Below, one piece after another: positions 10,507 to 24,280 of a DNA stretch of 64,000 nucleotides (position 1 is its first letter; each line of letters starts with the position of its first letter). The DNA lies in NCBI RefSeq assembly GCF_000964005.1, contig NZ_JXYP01000019.1, forward strand, positions 1 to 64,000. The letters are read 5' to 3'. The notes beneath the pieces were generated by a model. That model was not told the origin of the DNA, ran no database searches, and was given only the letters and a program-made list of their open reading frames with translations. A program made the position numbers and the translations under genes. The DNA comes from Williamsia herbipolensis (GTDB lineage: Bacteria; Actinomycetota; Actinomycetes; Mycobacteriales; Mycobacteriaceae).

Positions 10507-11801
10507 GTGAGCAGCTGCTGATCGCCGATGTGCGTCCCTACGGCGAGGGCGACGCTGTCGACCTCCTCGTCGTCGACGGCGTGATCACCGAGATCGGCAC
10601 CGACCTCTCGGCCGACGGGGTCGAGAGGGTCGACGGCCACGGTGGTGTGCTGCTGCCGGGCTTCGTCGACCTGCACACCCACCTGCGCGAGCCCGGTCGC
10701 GAGGACACCGAGACCATCGAGACCGGTTCGGCGGCAGCAGCTCTCGGCGGTTACACCGCGGTGTTCGCCATGGCCAACACCGATCCGGTCGCCGACTCGG
10801 CCGTGCTCACCGACCACGTGTGGACACGCGGTCAGAAGGTCGGTCTCGTCGACGTCCACCCCGTCGGTGCGGTGACCGTGGGCCTCGAGGGCACCCACCT
10901 CGCCGAACTGGGCGCGATGGCCGACGGTGTCGCGCAGGTCAAGATGTTCTCCGACGACGGCAAGTGCGTCCACGATCCGCTGCTCATGCGCCGCGCCCTG
11001 GAGTACGCGAGCGGACTCGGGGTCCTCATCGCCCAGCACGCCGAGGAACCACGACTGACCGTCGGTGCCATCGCCCACGAGGGGCCCACCGCGGCCCGCC
11101 TGGGTCTGGCCGGCTGGCCACGTTCGGCGGAGGAGTCGATCGTCGCCCGCGACGCGATCCTCGCCCGTGACGCCGGTGCGCGGGTGCACATCTGCCACGC
11201 GTCGACCGCGGGCACCGTCGAACTGTTGCGGTGGGCCAAGGCGCAGGGCATCGCGATCACCGCGGAGGTGACGCCGCACCATCTGCTCCTCGACGACTCC
11301 CGCCTGCAGACCTACGACGCGGTCAACAAGGTCAACCCGCCGCTGCGGGAGAGCAGCGACTGTGTCGCCCTGCGACAGGCACTGGTCGACGGTGTGATCG
11401 ACTGCGTCGCCACCGACCACGCACCGCACGCCGAGCAGGACAAGTGCTGCGAGTTCGCTCAGGCCCGGCCCGGCATGCTCGGTCTGCAGACGGCGCTGTC
11501 GGTGATCGCGGCGACCGTGGTGGGGCCCGACGGCCTCGACTGGCGTGGCGTCGCCCGGGTTCTCAGCGAGCGACCCGCACAGATCGTCGGTCTCCCCGAT
11601 CAGGGGCGCCCGATCGCGGTCGGCGAGCCGGCCAACCTCACCGTCGTCGACCCCGACGCGGAGTGGACGGTGTCGCGCAGCGCGCTGGCGAGCCTCAGCG
11701 CCAACACGCCGTTCGACACGATGACGCTGCCCGCACGGGTGGTCGCGACAGTCCTGCGCGGTCGGGTGACCGCGCTCGACGGACAGGTGCGATACCGATG
11801 A
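10503..11801 (+). CDS. pyrC: Dihydroorotase, class I type
   Basis: Zn-dependent cyclisation of carbamoyl aspartate to dihydroorotate; 432 aa. Metal ligands and substrate motifs are [10 protein letters not shown] near residue 57, KMFSDDGK near residue 147, QHAEEP, HICHAST and the catalytic CVATDHAPH near residue 302. The start is GTG at 10503 overlapping the pyrB stop; all upstream codons in frame are pyrB shadow. The stop overlaps the next gene's ATG. Confidence 0.97.
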   Translation: MSEQLLIADVRPYGEGDAVDLLVVDGVITEIGTDLSADGVERVDGHGGVLLPGFVDLHTHLREPGREDTETIETGSAAAALGGYTAVFAMANTDPVADSAVLTDHVWTRGQKVGLVDVHPVGAVTVGLEGTHLAELGAMADGVAQVKMFSDDGKCVHDPLLMRRALEYASGLGVLIAQHAEEPRLTVGAIAHEGPTAARLGLAGWPRSAEESIVARDAILARDAGARVHICHASTAGTVELLRWAKAQGIAITAEVTPHHLLLDDSRLQTYDAVNKVNPPLRESSDCVALRQALVDGVIDCVATDHAPHAEQDKCCEFAQARPGMLGLQTALSVIAATVVGPDGLDWRGVARVLSERPAQIVGLPDQGRPIAVGEPANLTVVDPDAEWTVSRSALASLSANTPFDTMTLPARVVATVLRGRVTALDGQVRYR

Positions 11802-12361
11802 GCGGTGTGCTGGTGGTGGCGATCGTCGTCCTGGCGTGGCTGGGGGTCATCGCGCTCATGCTGCGCGGATGGCGCAATCGCGCACGCAGACAACAGGATC
11901 TGCTCGGTGCGTTCCCCGAGGTCCCGCTCGATCCCGGAGCGCTGCGGTTCGGTCCGCACACCGGGCTCTACGTCGGGTCCACCGTCGCACCGAGCTGGCA
12001 GGACCGGGTGGCCGTCGGCGACTACGGCGACCGCGCGTCGACGGAGTTCTCCGCGTTCGACAACGGCATCCTGCTCAGCCGGCACGGCGCGAACCCCATC
12101 TGGATCCCGCGGGAGTCGCTCGTCGCGGTCCGCACCGAGCGCGGCCTCGCCGGCAAGGTGATGACCGCCGACGGCGTGCTGGTGATCCGCTGGCGTCTGC
12201 CGTCGGGGACCGAGATCGATTCCGGTGTGCGCGCCGACGACAAGAGCGTCTATCCGACCTGGGTGGAACTCGACCCCCCGAAGACCACCGACACACCCGA
12301 TCCGGCGGCCGACGGACCAGACGACAACCCCACCGACACAGCGAAGGAGCAACGATCATGA
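11798..12361 (+). CDS. Conserved membrane protein of the pyr operon (Rv1382-like)
   Basis: 187 aa with one N-terminal transmembrane helix (residues 3-23, [20 protein letters not shown]), a short basic stop-transfer stretch (RNRARRQQ) and a soluble, beta-rich domain (about residues 45-150) that looks PH-like. The Asp/Pro/Thr-rich tail ends at the carA overlap. The same small membrane gene sits between pyrC and carA in mycobacteria (Rv1382 as recalled). Both borders are ATGA overlaps, so it is made with the pyrimidine enzymes, but no catalytic motif is visible. Function unknown. Confidence 0.8.
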   Translation: MSGVLVVAIVVLAWLGVIALMLRGWRNRARRQQDLLGAFPEVPLDPGALRFGPHTGLYVGSTVAPSWQDRVAVGDYGDRASTEFSAFDNGILLSRHGANPIWIPRESLVAVRTERGLAGKVMTADGVLVIRWRLPSGTEIDSGVRADDKSVYPTWVELDPPKTTDTPDPAADGPDDNPTDTAKEQRS

Positions 12362-13478
12362 CCACAGCGGTGTTGGTGCTCGAGAACGGGCAGGTGTTCA
12401 CCGGCACGGCGTTCGGCGCCACCGGCCAGACCCTCGGCGAGGCGGTGTTCTGCACCGCGATGACCGGTTACCAGGAAACCCTCACCGACCCCAGCTACCA
12501 CCGGCAGATCGTCGTCGCCACGGCCCCCCAGATCGGCAACACCGGCTGGAACACCGAGGACGACGAGAGCCGCGGCGGGCGCATCTGGGTGGCCGGATAC
12601 GCGGTGCGCAACCCGACCCGCCGGGTGTCGAGCTGGCGGTCGACGGGAACCCTCGACGACGCGCTCGTCGAGCAGGGTGTCGTCGGGATCGCAGGCATCG
12701 ACACCCGCGCCGTGACCCGCGTCCTGCGCGACCACGGGTCGATGCGCGCGGGCATCTTCTCCGGTGACGCTCTCGCCGACACCGACGTGCTGCTCGACCG
12801 GGTGCGCTCGGCGCCGTCGATGGCCGGCGCCGACCTGGCCGGTGAGGTCAGCACCGACTCCGAGTACGTCGTCGACGCGGTCGGGGAACACCGGTTCACC
12901 GTCGCCGCCATCGATCTCGGCATCAAGACCAACACGCCGAGGATGCTCGCGCAGCGCGGTGTCCGCGTGCACGTGTTCGGATCGTCGGTCGATCCGCAGG
13001 TCGTCACCGACCTCGCTCCCGACGGGGTGTTCCTGTCCAACGGACCCGGCGACCCGGCCACCGCCGACGACGCCGTCGCGCTGACCCGCAGCGTGCTCGA
13101 CCGCCGGATCCCGTTGCTGGGCATCTGCTTCGGCAACCAGATCCTCGGCCGCGCACTGGGCCGCGACACCTACAAGATGAAGTTCGGTCACCGCGGCATC
13201 AACATCCCGGTGATCGACCACACCACCGGTCTGGTGTCGATCACCGCGCAGAACCACGGCTTCGCCCTCGAGGGCGAGGCGGGCGAGGAGTTCGACACCG
13301 ACTTCGGGCGGGGACGGGTGAGCCACACCTGCGCCAACGACGGCACCGTCGAGGGTGTCGAGCTCGTCGACGGTCGCGCGTTCTCCGTGCAGTACCACCC
13401 CGAGGCGGCGGCCGGTCCCCACGACGCCGCATACCTGTTCGACCGATTCGTCACCGTGATGCAAGGAGTGCGTGCCTG

Positions 13479-13479
<1 letters not shown>
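12358..13479 (+). CDS. carA: Carbamoyl phosphate synthase small (glutaminase) subunit
   Basis: Hydrolyses glutamine and channels ammonia to CarB; 373 aa. An N-terminal CPSase domain ([14 protein letters not shown]) is followed by a class I glutamine amidotransferase with nucleophile Cys in [11 protein letters not shown] near residue 261 and His/Glu in [10 protein letters not shown] near residue 345. ATG at 12358 overlaps the preceding stop and the gene overlaps carB by one base (TGATG). Carbamoyl phosphate from here also serves arginine synthesis. Confidence 0.98.
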
Positions 13480-16801
<3,322 letters not shown>

Positions 16802-16805
<4 letters not shown>

Positions 16806-17656
16806 CCGATCCGGGTGGTCGCTCGGGCAGCGGGGGAGCCGACTACGCAGGCCGCCACCTCGACGCCGTCGCCCGCCGTGGCCGTCTGTGCGTGGGTGTG
16901 GACCCCCATCCGGGGCTGCTCGCCGCGTGGGGCCTCGCCGACGACGTCGGCGGGCTGCGTGCGTTCACCGAGACCGTGGTGCGCGCCGTGGCGCCGATCG
17001 CGGCCGCGATCAAACCCCAGGTGGCCCTGTTCGAGCGATTCGGTTCGGCCGGGTTCGGCGTGCTCGAGGAGGCCATCGCCGAGATCACCGCGGCGGGTGC
17101 GCTGGTCATCTCCGACGCCAAACGCGGTGACATCGGGTCCACCATGGCCGCCTACGCGCACGCGTGGCTGTCGCCGCGGTCGCCGTTGTGTTCCGACGCC
17201 GTCACCGTCTCGCCCTATCTGGGATTCGGGTCGCTCGACCCCGCGTTCGACGCCGCCGCGGAGTCGGGCCGCGGGGTGTTCGTCCTCGCCCGTACCTCCA
17301 ATCCCGAGGGGGCGGCGCTGCAACTCGCCGACGCCCTGGGTACCACCGTCGCGCAGTCGGTGATCGACGCCGCCGCGGCCCGAAACAGCTCCGGACCCGC
17401 CGCACTGGGCGTGGTCGTCGGTGCCACACGTCCGCACGGTCTGTCACTCGAGGCACTGGGGGGACCGATCCTGGCGCCGGGCGTCGGAGCGCAGGGCGGC
17501 ACGCCCGACGACGTCGCCCGCATCTTCGACGGCGCACACCGCTGGGTCCTGCCCGCGGTCTCGCGGGAGATCCTCGGCGCCGGTCCCGACCGCGCGGCTC
17601 TCGTGGCGGCGACCGAGTCGATGCGCGATGCGCTGGAGTCCGCCCTGCGCGGCTGA
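16802..17656 (+). CDS. pyrF: Orotidine 5'-phosphate decarboxylase, type 2
   Basis: Last step of UMP synthesis; 284 aa. The catalytic Asp/Lys cluster is [13 protein letters not shown] near residues 103-115, and substrate-binding CVGVDPHPG lies near residue 32. The length and sequence fit the mycobacterial/myxobacterial type 2 family. GTG at 16802 overlaps the carB stop. It closes the pyr operon; pyrD and pyrE are not in the window. Confidence 0.96.
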
Positions 17657-18046
17657 GGCCGTCCGCGCTCTCGCCCCAGCTCACGAGGGCAAAGCGACAC
17701 GCTCGACGGGCTGAGCGATTACGACCGATCCGGGTTCGAACCACCCGTCACACACGTCCCATGCGCACCTCGACGGCCGCGGACCGACCGGGCGTCGTCG
17801 CTGAGCGCGAATAGGCTGTCCCGCAGCTGTTTTCGCCGACATCGGCGATCGTGGGGCGGCCGGGGGCGCCGGCGGCGTCGGACCGGGGCGAAATCCTCTA
17901 CAACACGGTCTCTAGTGCGGAAATGGCGGGGTGGGGGTCGCAAATCCCAGCTCACGTCGGTACGGTCGCAGTCGCTGTGGCAAACCACAGCACCCGCTGC
18001 CCACCCGGTGGCGACTCGACCCAGTTCTACGAATACGGAGGAACCC
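17657..18046. other. 390-bp non-coding interval upstream of mihF with short palindromes
   Basis: No convincing gene. It holds three short inverted repeats: CGGGT/ACCCG with a 7-nt loop at 17731-17747, TCGCCGA-CA-TCGGCGA at 17833-17848 and CTGTGG/CCACAG with a 4-nt loop at 17975-17990. This is probably the end of the pyr transcript plus the mihF promoter and a long leader. No small RNA could be confirmed. Confidence 0.5.
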
Positions 18047-18364
18047 GTGGCCCTTCCCCAGTTGACCGCTGAGCAGCGCGCTGCTGCTCTGGAGAAGGCA
18101 GCTGCCGCTCGCAAGGCGCGCGCCGAGCTCAAGGAGCGGCTCAAGCGTGGAGGCACCAACCTCACGCAGGTGCTGAAGGATGCCGAGACCGACGAGATCC
18201 TCGGCAAGATGAAGGTCTCCGCACTGCTGGAGGCCCTGCCCAAGGTGGGCAAGGTCAAGGCGCAGGAGATCATGACCGAACTCGAGATCGCCCCCACCCG
18301 CCGTCTGCGCGGCCTGGGCGATCGGCAGCGCAAGGCGCTGCTCGCGAAGTTCGATCAGGACTGA
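18047..18364 (+). CDS. mihF: Integration host factor, actinobacterial type (mIHF)
   Basis: Nucleoid-associated DNA-binding protein of the actinobacterial sIHF/mIHF family; 105 aa. It has an N-terminal helix rich in Ala/Lys/Arg (RAAALEKAAAARKAR) and a helix-two-turn-helix core with KVSALLEALPKVGKVKAQEIM followed by the RRLRGLGDRQRKALL DNA-contact region. GTG at 18047 is the start, with GGAGGA about 5 nt upstream; a longer in-frame extension to 17915 lacks support. mIHF is essential in mycobacteria. It is followed closely by gmk. Confidence 0.95.
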   Translation: MALPQLTAEQRAAALEKAAAARKARAELKERLKRGGTNLTQVLKDAETDEILGKMKVSALLEALPKVGKVKAQEIMTELEIAPTRRLRGLGDRQRKALLAKFDQD

Positions 18365-18374
18365 TCAGAACTAG

Positions 18375-18971
18375 ATGGCATCGCACGACCGGAGGGGTCG
18401 ACTGGTGGTACTGGTCGGCCCCTCCGCCGTCGGTAAGTCCAGTGTCGTGCGGCGTCTGCGTGAGCTGATGCCCGACCTGGTGTTCAGCGTCTCGGCCACC
18501 ACCCGCGCCCCGCGAGCCGGCGAGATCGACGGCCGCGACTACCACTTCGTCGGCGCCGACGGATTCGACGCCATGATCGCCGCGGGCGATCTGCTCGAGT
18601 GGGCCGAGATCCACGGCGGGCTGCAACGATCCGGGACCCCCGCCCGCCCCGTGCTCGACGCCCTCGACGCCGGCAAACCCGTTCTCGTGGAGGTCGACAT
18701 CGCCGGCGCACACGCCGTGCGCGACCGCCTCCCCGACGCCATCACCGTCTTCCTCACCCCGCCGAGCTGGGAGGTGCTGGTCGAACGGCTCACCGGTCGC
18801 GGCACCGAGAGCCCCGAGGTGATCGAGCGCCGACTGCAGACCGCACGCGCCGAACTGGCCATCGCCGACGAGTTCGACCACGTCATCGTCAACGACGAAG
18901 TCGACCGCGTGGCCCGCGAGTTGGTATCCTTGCTGGTCGGGCGTGAGGATCCCCGGTCGTCTGCAGTGTGA
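18375..18971 (+). CDS. gmk: Guanylate kinase
   Basis: ATP-dependent phosphorylation of GMP to GDP; 198 aa. The P-loop is [12 protein letters not shown] near residue 15, followed by the GMP-binding [21 protein letters not shown]. The lid region is near [12 protein letters not shown]. It starts 10 nt after the mihF stop with no strong ribosome binding site, so it is likely co-translated with mihF. Confidence 0.97.
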   Translation: MASHDRRGRLVVLVGPSAVGKSSVVRRLRELMPDLVFSVSATTRAPRAGEIDGRDYHFVGADGFDAMIAAGDLLEWAEIHGGLQRSGTPARPVLDALDAGKPVLVEVDIAGAHAVRDRLPDAITVFLTPPSWEVLVERLTGRGTESPEVIERRLQTARAELAIADEFDHVIVNDEVDRVARELVSLLVGREDPRSSAV

Positions 18972-19059
18972 CCCACATGGTGCGGTGTCCGACCGACTCC
19001 CCTGAACAGCGCGTTTGCATCCGATTGCCCGCTGATGCGCCCGATCGACAACGAAGTGA

Positions 19060-19389
<330 letters not shown>

Positions 19390-19422
19390 GTCGATCGCGA
19401 ACAGCGACGCGGGTCGACGCCG

Positions 19423-20679
19423 ATGACCGGGAGCGGCCCGTCGCGGCGCATCGTCGTCGGTGTCGGCGGCGGTATCGCCGCCTACAAGGCGTGCTCGATC
19501 ATCCGCCACTTCACCGAGGCCGGACACGACGTCCGTGTCATCCCGACCCGCGCCGCGCTCGAGTTCGTCGGTGCCGCCACGTTCGAGGCACTCAGCGGCA
19601 ATCCGGTGACCCCCGACGTCTTTGCCGATGTCGAACAGGTCCCGCACGTCCGCATCGGACAGGGCGCCGACCTGGTGGTCGTCGCGCCGGCGACGGCGGA
19701 CCTCATGGCGCGCGCCGCGTCCGGACGGGCCGACGACCTGCTCACCGCGACGCTGCTCACGGCCCGGTGCCCGGTGGTCTACGCCCCCGCGATGCACACC
19801 GAGATGTGGGAGCACCCCGCGACCGTCGCCAACGTCGCCGCCCTGCGCAGTCACGGCGCGATCGTCCTGCGTCCCGCCTCGGGACGGCTCACCGGACGCG
19901 ACTCCGGACCGGGCCGCCTGCCCGAACCGACCGAGATCGGGCTCCTCGGCGACGTCCTCCTCGAGCGCCCCGACGCCCTGCCGCACGACATGTCCGGCGT
20001 GCGGATGCTCATCACCGCCGGCGGCACCCGTGAACCCCTCGACCCGGTGCGCTATCTCGGCAACCGCAGTTCCGGCAAGCAGGGGTATGCGTTGGCGCGC
20101 GCGGCCACCCATCGTGGCGCGTCGGTCACGCTGATCGCCGGGGCCACAACCGAACTCGTCGCACCCGCCGGCGTCGAGGTGGTGCCGATCGTGACGGCGA
20201 CCGAACTCGCCGAGGAGGTCGGCAAGCGCGCAGGCGACGCCGACGTGGTGATCATGGCCGCGGCCGTCGCCGACTTCCGACCGGTGAGCGTCGCGGAGTC
20301 GAAGATCAAGAAGGGCGCGTCGGGTCCCGCGCCCATCGAGCTCGACACCAACCCCGACATCCTGCACGGCATCGTCGCCGCCCGCGATCGCGGCGAACTC
20401 GGCGGCACCACCGTCATCGTGGGTTTCGCCGCCGAGACCGGCGACGCGTCGGGCGGGGTCCTCGACCACGGTCGGGCGAAGCTGGCCCGCAAGGGATGTG
20501 ACCTGCTGGTGGTCAACGCCGTCGGCGACGGCAAGGCCTTCGGGACCGACGACAACACCGGATGGCTGCTCGCCACCACCGGCAGCGAGACCGCACTGCC
20601 GCTCGGATCGAAAACACTCATGGCGAGCCGAATACTGGACGCCGTCGGTGACCTGCTGGGCGGGAGTCGATCGCACTAG
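19423..20679 (+). CDS. coaBC: Bifunctional phosphopantothenoylcysteine decarboxylase/synthase
   Basis: Coenzyme A synthesis: couples 4'-phosphopantothenate to cysteine (CoaB) and decarboxylates the product (CoaC, FMN); 418 aa. The N-terminal flavoprotein domain has GGGIAAYKA and [12 protein letters not shown]; the CoaB half has [18 protein letters not shown] and [10 protein letters not shown] near residues 193-225. Start ATG at 19423, 33 nt after rpoZ. Confidence 0.96.
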   Translation: MTGSGPSRRIVVGVGGGIAAYKACSIIRHFTEAGHDVRVIPTRAALEFVGAATFEALSGNPVTPDVFADVEQVPHVRIGQGADLVVVAPATADLMARAASGRADDLLTATLLTARCPVVYAPAMHTEMWEHPATVANVAALRSHGAIVLRPASGRLTGRDSGPGRLPEPTEIGLLGDVLLERPDALPHDMSGVRMLITAGGTREPLDPVRYLGNRSSGKQGYALARAATHRGASVTLIAGATTELVAPAGVEVVPIVTATELAEEVGKRAGDADVVIMAAAVADFRPVSVAESKIKKGASGPAPIELDTNPDILHGIVAARDRGELGGTTVIVGFAAETGDASGGVLDHGRAKLARKGCDLLVVNAVGDGKAFGTDDNTGWLLATTGSETALPLGSKTLMASRILDAVGDLLGGSRSH

Positions 20680-20731
20680 ACACGGGTACGCGCCCATCCC
20701 GGCCAGGTCACCGGCCGTCGGTGGGGGTGTG

Positions 20732-20825
20732 TACCTTGAACGATTGTCACGGGGGACAGATCACGCCCGGGCGTGCCTGCACAACATCTGTAGCAACCAC
20801 ACCACGACTGCACCTCGTCGCGAGG
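20732..20825 (+). promoter_or_regulatory. Putative metK promoter and structured 5' leader
   Basis: TACCTT (20732-20737) is a possible -10. The ~95-nt leader then contains a perfect 14-bp palindrome, CACGCCCGGGCGTG (20762-20775), and a hairpin CCTCG-TCG-CGAGG (20813-20825) just before the Shine-Dalgarno GAGAGGAAAAG. No known SAM riboswitch class was recognised. Confidence 0.4.
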
Positions 20826-20839
20826 TTCGAGAGGAAAAG

Positions 20840-22054
20840 ATGAGTTCTGCCGGAGCATCCAGGCTCTTCACCAGCGAATCGGTCACCGAGGGTCACCCAG
20901 ACAAGATCTGTGACGCCATCAGCGACTCGATCCTCGACGCCCTCCTCTCGCAGGACAAGCACTCGCGCGTCGCCGTCGAGACCCTGGTCACGACCGGACA
21001 GGTCCACGTCGCCGGTGAGGTCACCACCTCGGCGTACGCCGACATCCCGAAGATCGTGCGCGACAAGGTCCTCGAGATCGGTTACGACTCGTCGTCGAAG
21101 GGCTTCGACGGCGCGTCGTGCGGCGTCAACGTCGCGATCGGCGCGCAGTCCCCGGACATCGCCCAGGGCGTCGACAACGCCTACGAGGCGCGCGTCGACG
21201 GCCAGACCGACGAGATCGACAAGCAGGGCGCGGGCGACCAGGGTCTGATGTTCGGTTACGCCACCTCCGAGACCCCCGAGTTCATGCCGGTGCCGATCGC
21301 GCTCGCGCACCGCCTGTCGCGTCGTCTCACCGAGGTCCGCAAGGACGGCACGCTGCCGTACCTGCGTCCCGACGGCAAGACCCAGGTCACCATCGAGTAC
21401 AACGGCGACAAGCCGGTCCGGCTCGACACCGTCGTCCTGTCGACGCAGCACGCCGCCGACATCGACCTCGTCAACATGCTGACCCCGGACATCAAGACCA
21501 ACGTCGTCGACGCGGTCCTCGCCGATCTCGACCTGCCCGATCTCGACACCTCCGACATCCGCCTGCTGGTCAACCCGACCGGCAAGTTCGTGCTCGGCGG
21601 GCCGATGGGTGACGCCGGTCTGACCGGCCGCAAGATCATCGTCGACACCTACGGTGGCATGGCCCGCCACGGTGGCGGCGCGTTCTCGGGCAAGGATCCC
21701 TCGAAGGTCGACCGCAGCGCCGCCTACGCCATGCGGTGGGTCGCGAAGAACGCCGTCGCCGCCGGTCTCGCCACGCGCATCGAGGTCCAGGTGGCCTACG
21801 CCATCGGCAAGGCCGCGCCCGTCGGTCTGTTCGTCGAGACCTTCGGCACCGAGACCATCGACCCGGTCAAGATCCGTTCGGCCATCACCGAGACGTTCGA
21901 CCTGCGCCCCGGCGCGATCATCCGCGATCTCGACCTGCTGCGCCCGATCTACGCCCCGACCGCGGCCTACGGCCACTTCGGTCGCACCGACGTCGACCTG
22001 CCGTGGGAGAACACCGACCGCGCCGACAAGCTGAAGGCCGCCGCCGGTCTGTGA
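20840..22054 (+). CDS. metK: S-adenosylmethionine synthetase
   Basis: Makes SAM from methionine and ATP; 404 aa. Signatures are [14 protein letters not shown] at residues ~11-25, [12 protein letters not shown] near residue 130 and [19 protein letters not shown] near residue 275. ATG at 20840 sits 5-6 nt after an AGAGGAAAAG ribosome binding site, which excludes the long in-frame extension upstream into coaBC. It has its own leader. Confidence 0.98.
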   Translation: MSSAGASRLFTSESVTEGHPDKICDAISDSILDALLSQDKHSRVAVETLVTTGQVHVAGEVTTSAYADIPKIVRDKVLEIGYDSSSKGFDGASCGVNVAIGAQSPDIAQGVDNAYEARVDGQTDEIDKQGAGDQGLMFGYATSETPEFMPVPIALAHRLSRRLTEVRKDGTLPYLRPDGKTQVTIEYNGDKPVRLDTVVLSTQHAADIDLVNMLTPDIKTNVVDAVLADLDLPDLDTSDIRLLVNPTGKFVLGGPMGDAGLTGRKIIVDTYGGMARHGGGAFSGKDPSKVDRSAAYAMRWVAKNAVAAGLATRIEVQVAYAIGKAAPVGLFVETFGTETIDPVKIRSAITETFDLRPGAIIRDLDLLRPIYAPTAAYGHFGRTDVDLPWENTDRADKLKAAAGL

Positions 22055-22114
22055 CACCCCCGCGGTGCACACCGTCGTGACGACCGCGACCACGACACCC
22101 GACGCCACCGGACG

Positions 22115-24166
22115 ATGAGCGCACGCGCTGCCACCCGCAGCCCTGCGCCTCATCTGCCGGTGGCGTCGGTGCTCCCACTCCTCGGCCTGGCCCACCTCGA
22201 CCGGCCGTTCGACTACCAGGTCGACACCGAGCAGGACGCCGCCGCGCGTCCCGGTACCCGTGTCCGCGTGCGGTTCTCCGGCCGCCTCGTCGACGGGTTC
22301 GTCCTCGACCGGCTCGAGGCCAGCGACCACCCGGGCCGCCTGGGATGGCTCGAACGCGTCGTCTCCGATGAGCCGGTGCTGACCCCCGAACTCCTCGCAC
22401 TCTGCCGGTCCGTCGCCGCGCGCTACGCGGGCACCACCACCGACGTGGTGCGCCTGGCGATCCCGCCGCGACACGGCCGCACCGAACAGGCACCCACCCT
22501 GCTCGCCGAACCCCCGGCGACCGAACTCCCCGTTCCCGGGGCACCCGACACCGCGGGATGGTCGTCCTATCGCGGGGCTGCGGCGTTCACCGAGCTCATC
22601 GGCGCCGGCGGCCCCGGGCGTGCCGCCTGGCAGGCGCTGCCGGGGGAGGACTGGGCGGCCCGGATCGCCGAACTGGCCACGCACGCCGTCCGGGGCGGCC
22701 ACGGGGTGATCGTGGTCGTCCCCGACCAGCGCGATCTCGACCGGGTCGAGTCGGCCTGTCGTGCCGCACTGGGAGACCGGGTGGTCGCCCTGTCGGCCGG
22801 TCTCGGTCCGTCGACCCGCTATCGCCGGTGGCTGCGGGTGCTGCGGGGAACGGCCGATGTCGTCGTCGGCACCCGGAGTGCCGGATTCGCCCCGGTCCAC
22901 CGCCTGGGGCTCATCGTGGTCTTCGACGACGGCGACGACAGCCTCGCCGAACCGCGCGCGCCGTACCCCCATCCCCGCGAGGTCGCCGTGCTGCGCACCG
23001 TCGAGACGGGATGCGCGCTGGTCATCGGGGGCACCTCGCGCACCGCCGAGACCCAGATCCTCGTCGAGTCCGGGTGGATGCACGATCTCGTCGCCGAGCG
23101 GGCGACGGTCCGCGACCGTGCGCCGCGCATCGCGGCGATCAGCGACGACGACCGGCAGATCGCGCGTGACCCCATGGCCCGGGTGGCCCGCATCCCCGCC
23201 ATCGGGTTCGACGCCGCCCGCCGTGCGCTCGCCGACGACACCGGCGTGCTCATCAGCGTCCCGCGGCGCGGATACCACCCCTCGCTGGCGTGCGAACGGT
23301 GTCGCACCCGCGTCCGGTGCCGGCGGTGTCGTGGCCCGATGTTCGCCGACGGTCCGACCTCGCCCCGTGACGGGTCACCGGTCGCCATCACCTGCCGCTG
23401 GTGTGGCCGCGGCGAATCGTCCTTCCGCTGCGCCGAATGCGGCGACACGCATCTGCGGGCCCTCACGGCCGGGGCGCGACGCACCGCCGAGGAACTGGGC
23501 AAGGCGTTCCCCGGCGTCCCCGTGGTGACCTCGGGGGGGAGCACCGTCGTCGACACCGTCGAGTCCGGTGCGCGGGTCGTCGTGGCCACCCCGGGAGCCG
23601 AACCGGTGGTCCCCGGCGGCTACGGCGCGGCCATCCTCCTCGACACGTGGGCGCAGCTCGACCGCGCCGACCTGCGCGCCGGTGAACAGACGCTGCGTCG
23701 GTGGCTCGCGGTCCTCACCCTCGTGGCACACACGGGATCCGCGGTCGTCGTCGCCGACGCGTCTCTGGCGGTGGTGCAGGCCGCGATCCGGTGGGACCCC
23801 GTCGGGTTCGCCGCCGAGGAGGTCCGCCAGCGGGTCGAGCTCCGGTTGCCGCCCGCGGTCACCATGGTGTCGGTGGACGGCTCGGCGTCGACGGTGGGGG
23901 AGTTCGTCCGCTCGGTCACGCTGCCCGACACCGCCGAGATCCTGGGTCCGGTGGACCTTCCGGGCGACGCCCGCCCACCCGCGGGAGCCGACCGACCGGG
24001 GTCGGTCGACACCGCCACCGGCCGCATCGAACGCGTGCTGCTGCGTGTACCGCGCACGGGGGGTCGCGAACTGGTCGAGGCCATCCGGGTCGCCCAGGTC
24101 CACCGCACCTCCACACATGAGTCCGGGGTGCTGCGTGTCCAGGTCGATCCCCCCACCGTCGGCTGA
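22115..24166 (+). CDS. priA: PriA-like replication restart protein without helicase motifs
   Basis: 683 aa, homologous to PriA primosomal protein N'. The N-terminal DNA-binding domain (PLLGLAHLDRPFDYQV) and the eight zinc-binding Cys in four CxxC pairs (nt ~23290-23445) are intact. The ATPase core is degenerate: no GxxGxGKT Walker A loop is found near residues 150-200, and the expected DEEH box reads VFDDGDDS. This fits the actinobacterial PriA group, which is thought to lack helicase activity, so the likely role is structural, in loading or recruiting restart factors. It lies between metK and def as in mycobacteria. Confidence 0.9.
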   Translation: MSARAATRSPAPHLPVASVLPLLGLAHLDRPFDYQVDTEQDAAARPGTRVRVRFSGRLVDGFVLDRLEASDHPGRLGWLERVVSDEPVLTPELLALCRSVAARYAGTTTDVVRLAIPPRHGRTEQAPTLLAEPPATELPVPGAPDTAGWSSYRGAAAFTELIGAGGPGRAAWQALPGEDWAARIAELATHAVRGGHGVIVVVPDQRDLDRVESACRAALGDRVVALSAGLGPSTRYRRWLRVLRGTADVVVGTRSAGFAPVHRLGLIVVFDDGDDSLAEPRAPYPHPREVAVLRTVETGCALVIGGTSRTAETQILVESGWMHDLVAERATVRDRAPRIAAISDDDRQIARDPMARVARIPAIGFDAARRALADDTGVLISVPRRGYHPSLACERCRTRVRCRRCRGPMFADGPTSPRDGSPVAITCRWCGRGESSFRCAECGDTHLRALTAGARRTAEELGKAFPGVPVVTSGGSTVVDTVESGARVVVATPGAEPVVPGGYGAAILLDTWAQLDRADLRAGEQTLRRWLAVLTLVAHTGSAVVVADASLAVVQAAIRWDPVGFAAEEVRQRVELRLPPAVTMVSVDGSASTVGEFVRSVTLPDTAEILGPVDLPGDARPPAGADRPGSVDTATGRIERVLLRVPRTGGRELVEAIRVAQVHRTSTHESGVLRVQVDPPTVG

Positions 24167-24180
24167 CCCGTGCGGCCTGC

Positions 24181-24197
24181 CCGACCCGCCGGGTCGG
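24181..24197 (+). terminator. GC-rich stem-loop after priA
   Basis: CCGACCC (24181-24187) and GGGTCGG (24191-24197) form a 7-bp stem with a 3-nt loop, 14 nt after the priA stop. There is no U-tract, as is common in actinobacteria. A TAGACT hexamer at 24207-24212 may be the def promoter just downstream. Confidence 0.4.
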
Positions 24198-24280
24198 AGG
24201 CGACCTAGACTCGTGACCTGGACATGTGGCGATCAGCGGCCCGACACGGGCGCGATCGGCGAGGCGAGAGGGAGTACGAC

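Noticed and set aside
17731-17747. T-arm-like sequence CGGGTTCGAACC suggesting a tRNA
   Set aside because: The 5-bp T-stem does not pair correctly, and no acceptor, D-arm or anticodon arm could be built around it.
20680-20839. SAM riboswitch upstream of metK
   Set aside because: None of the conserved SAM-I, SAM-II or SAM-IV core sequences could be recognised; only palindromes are seen.
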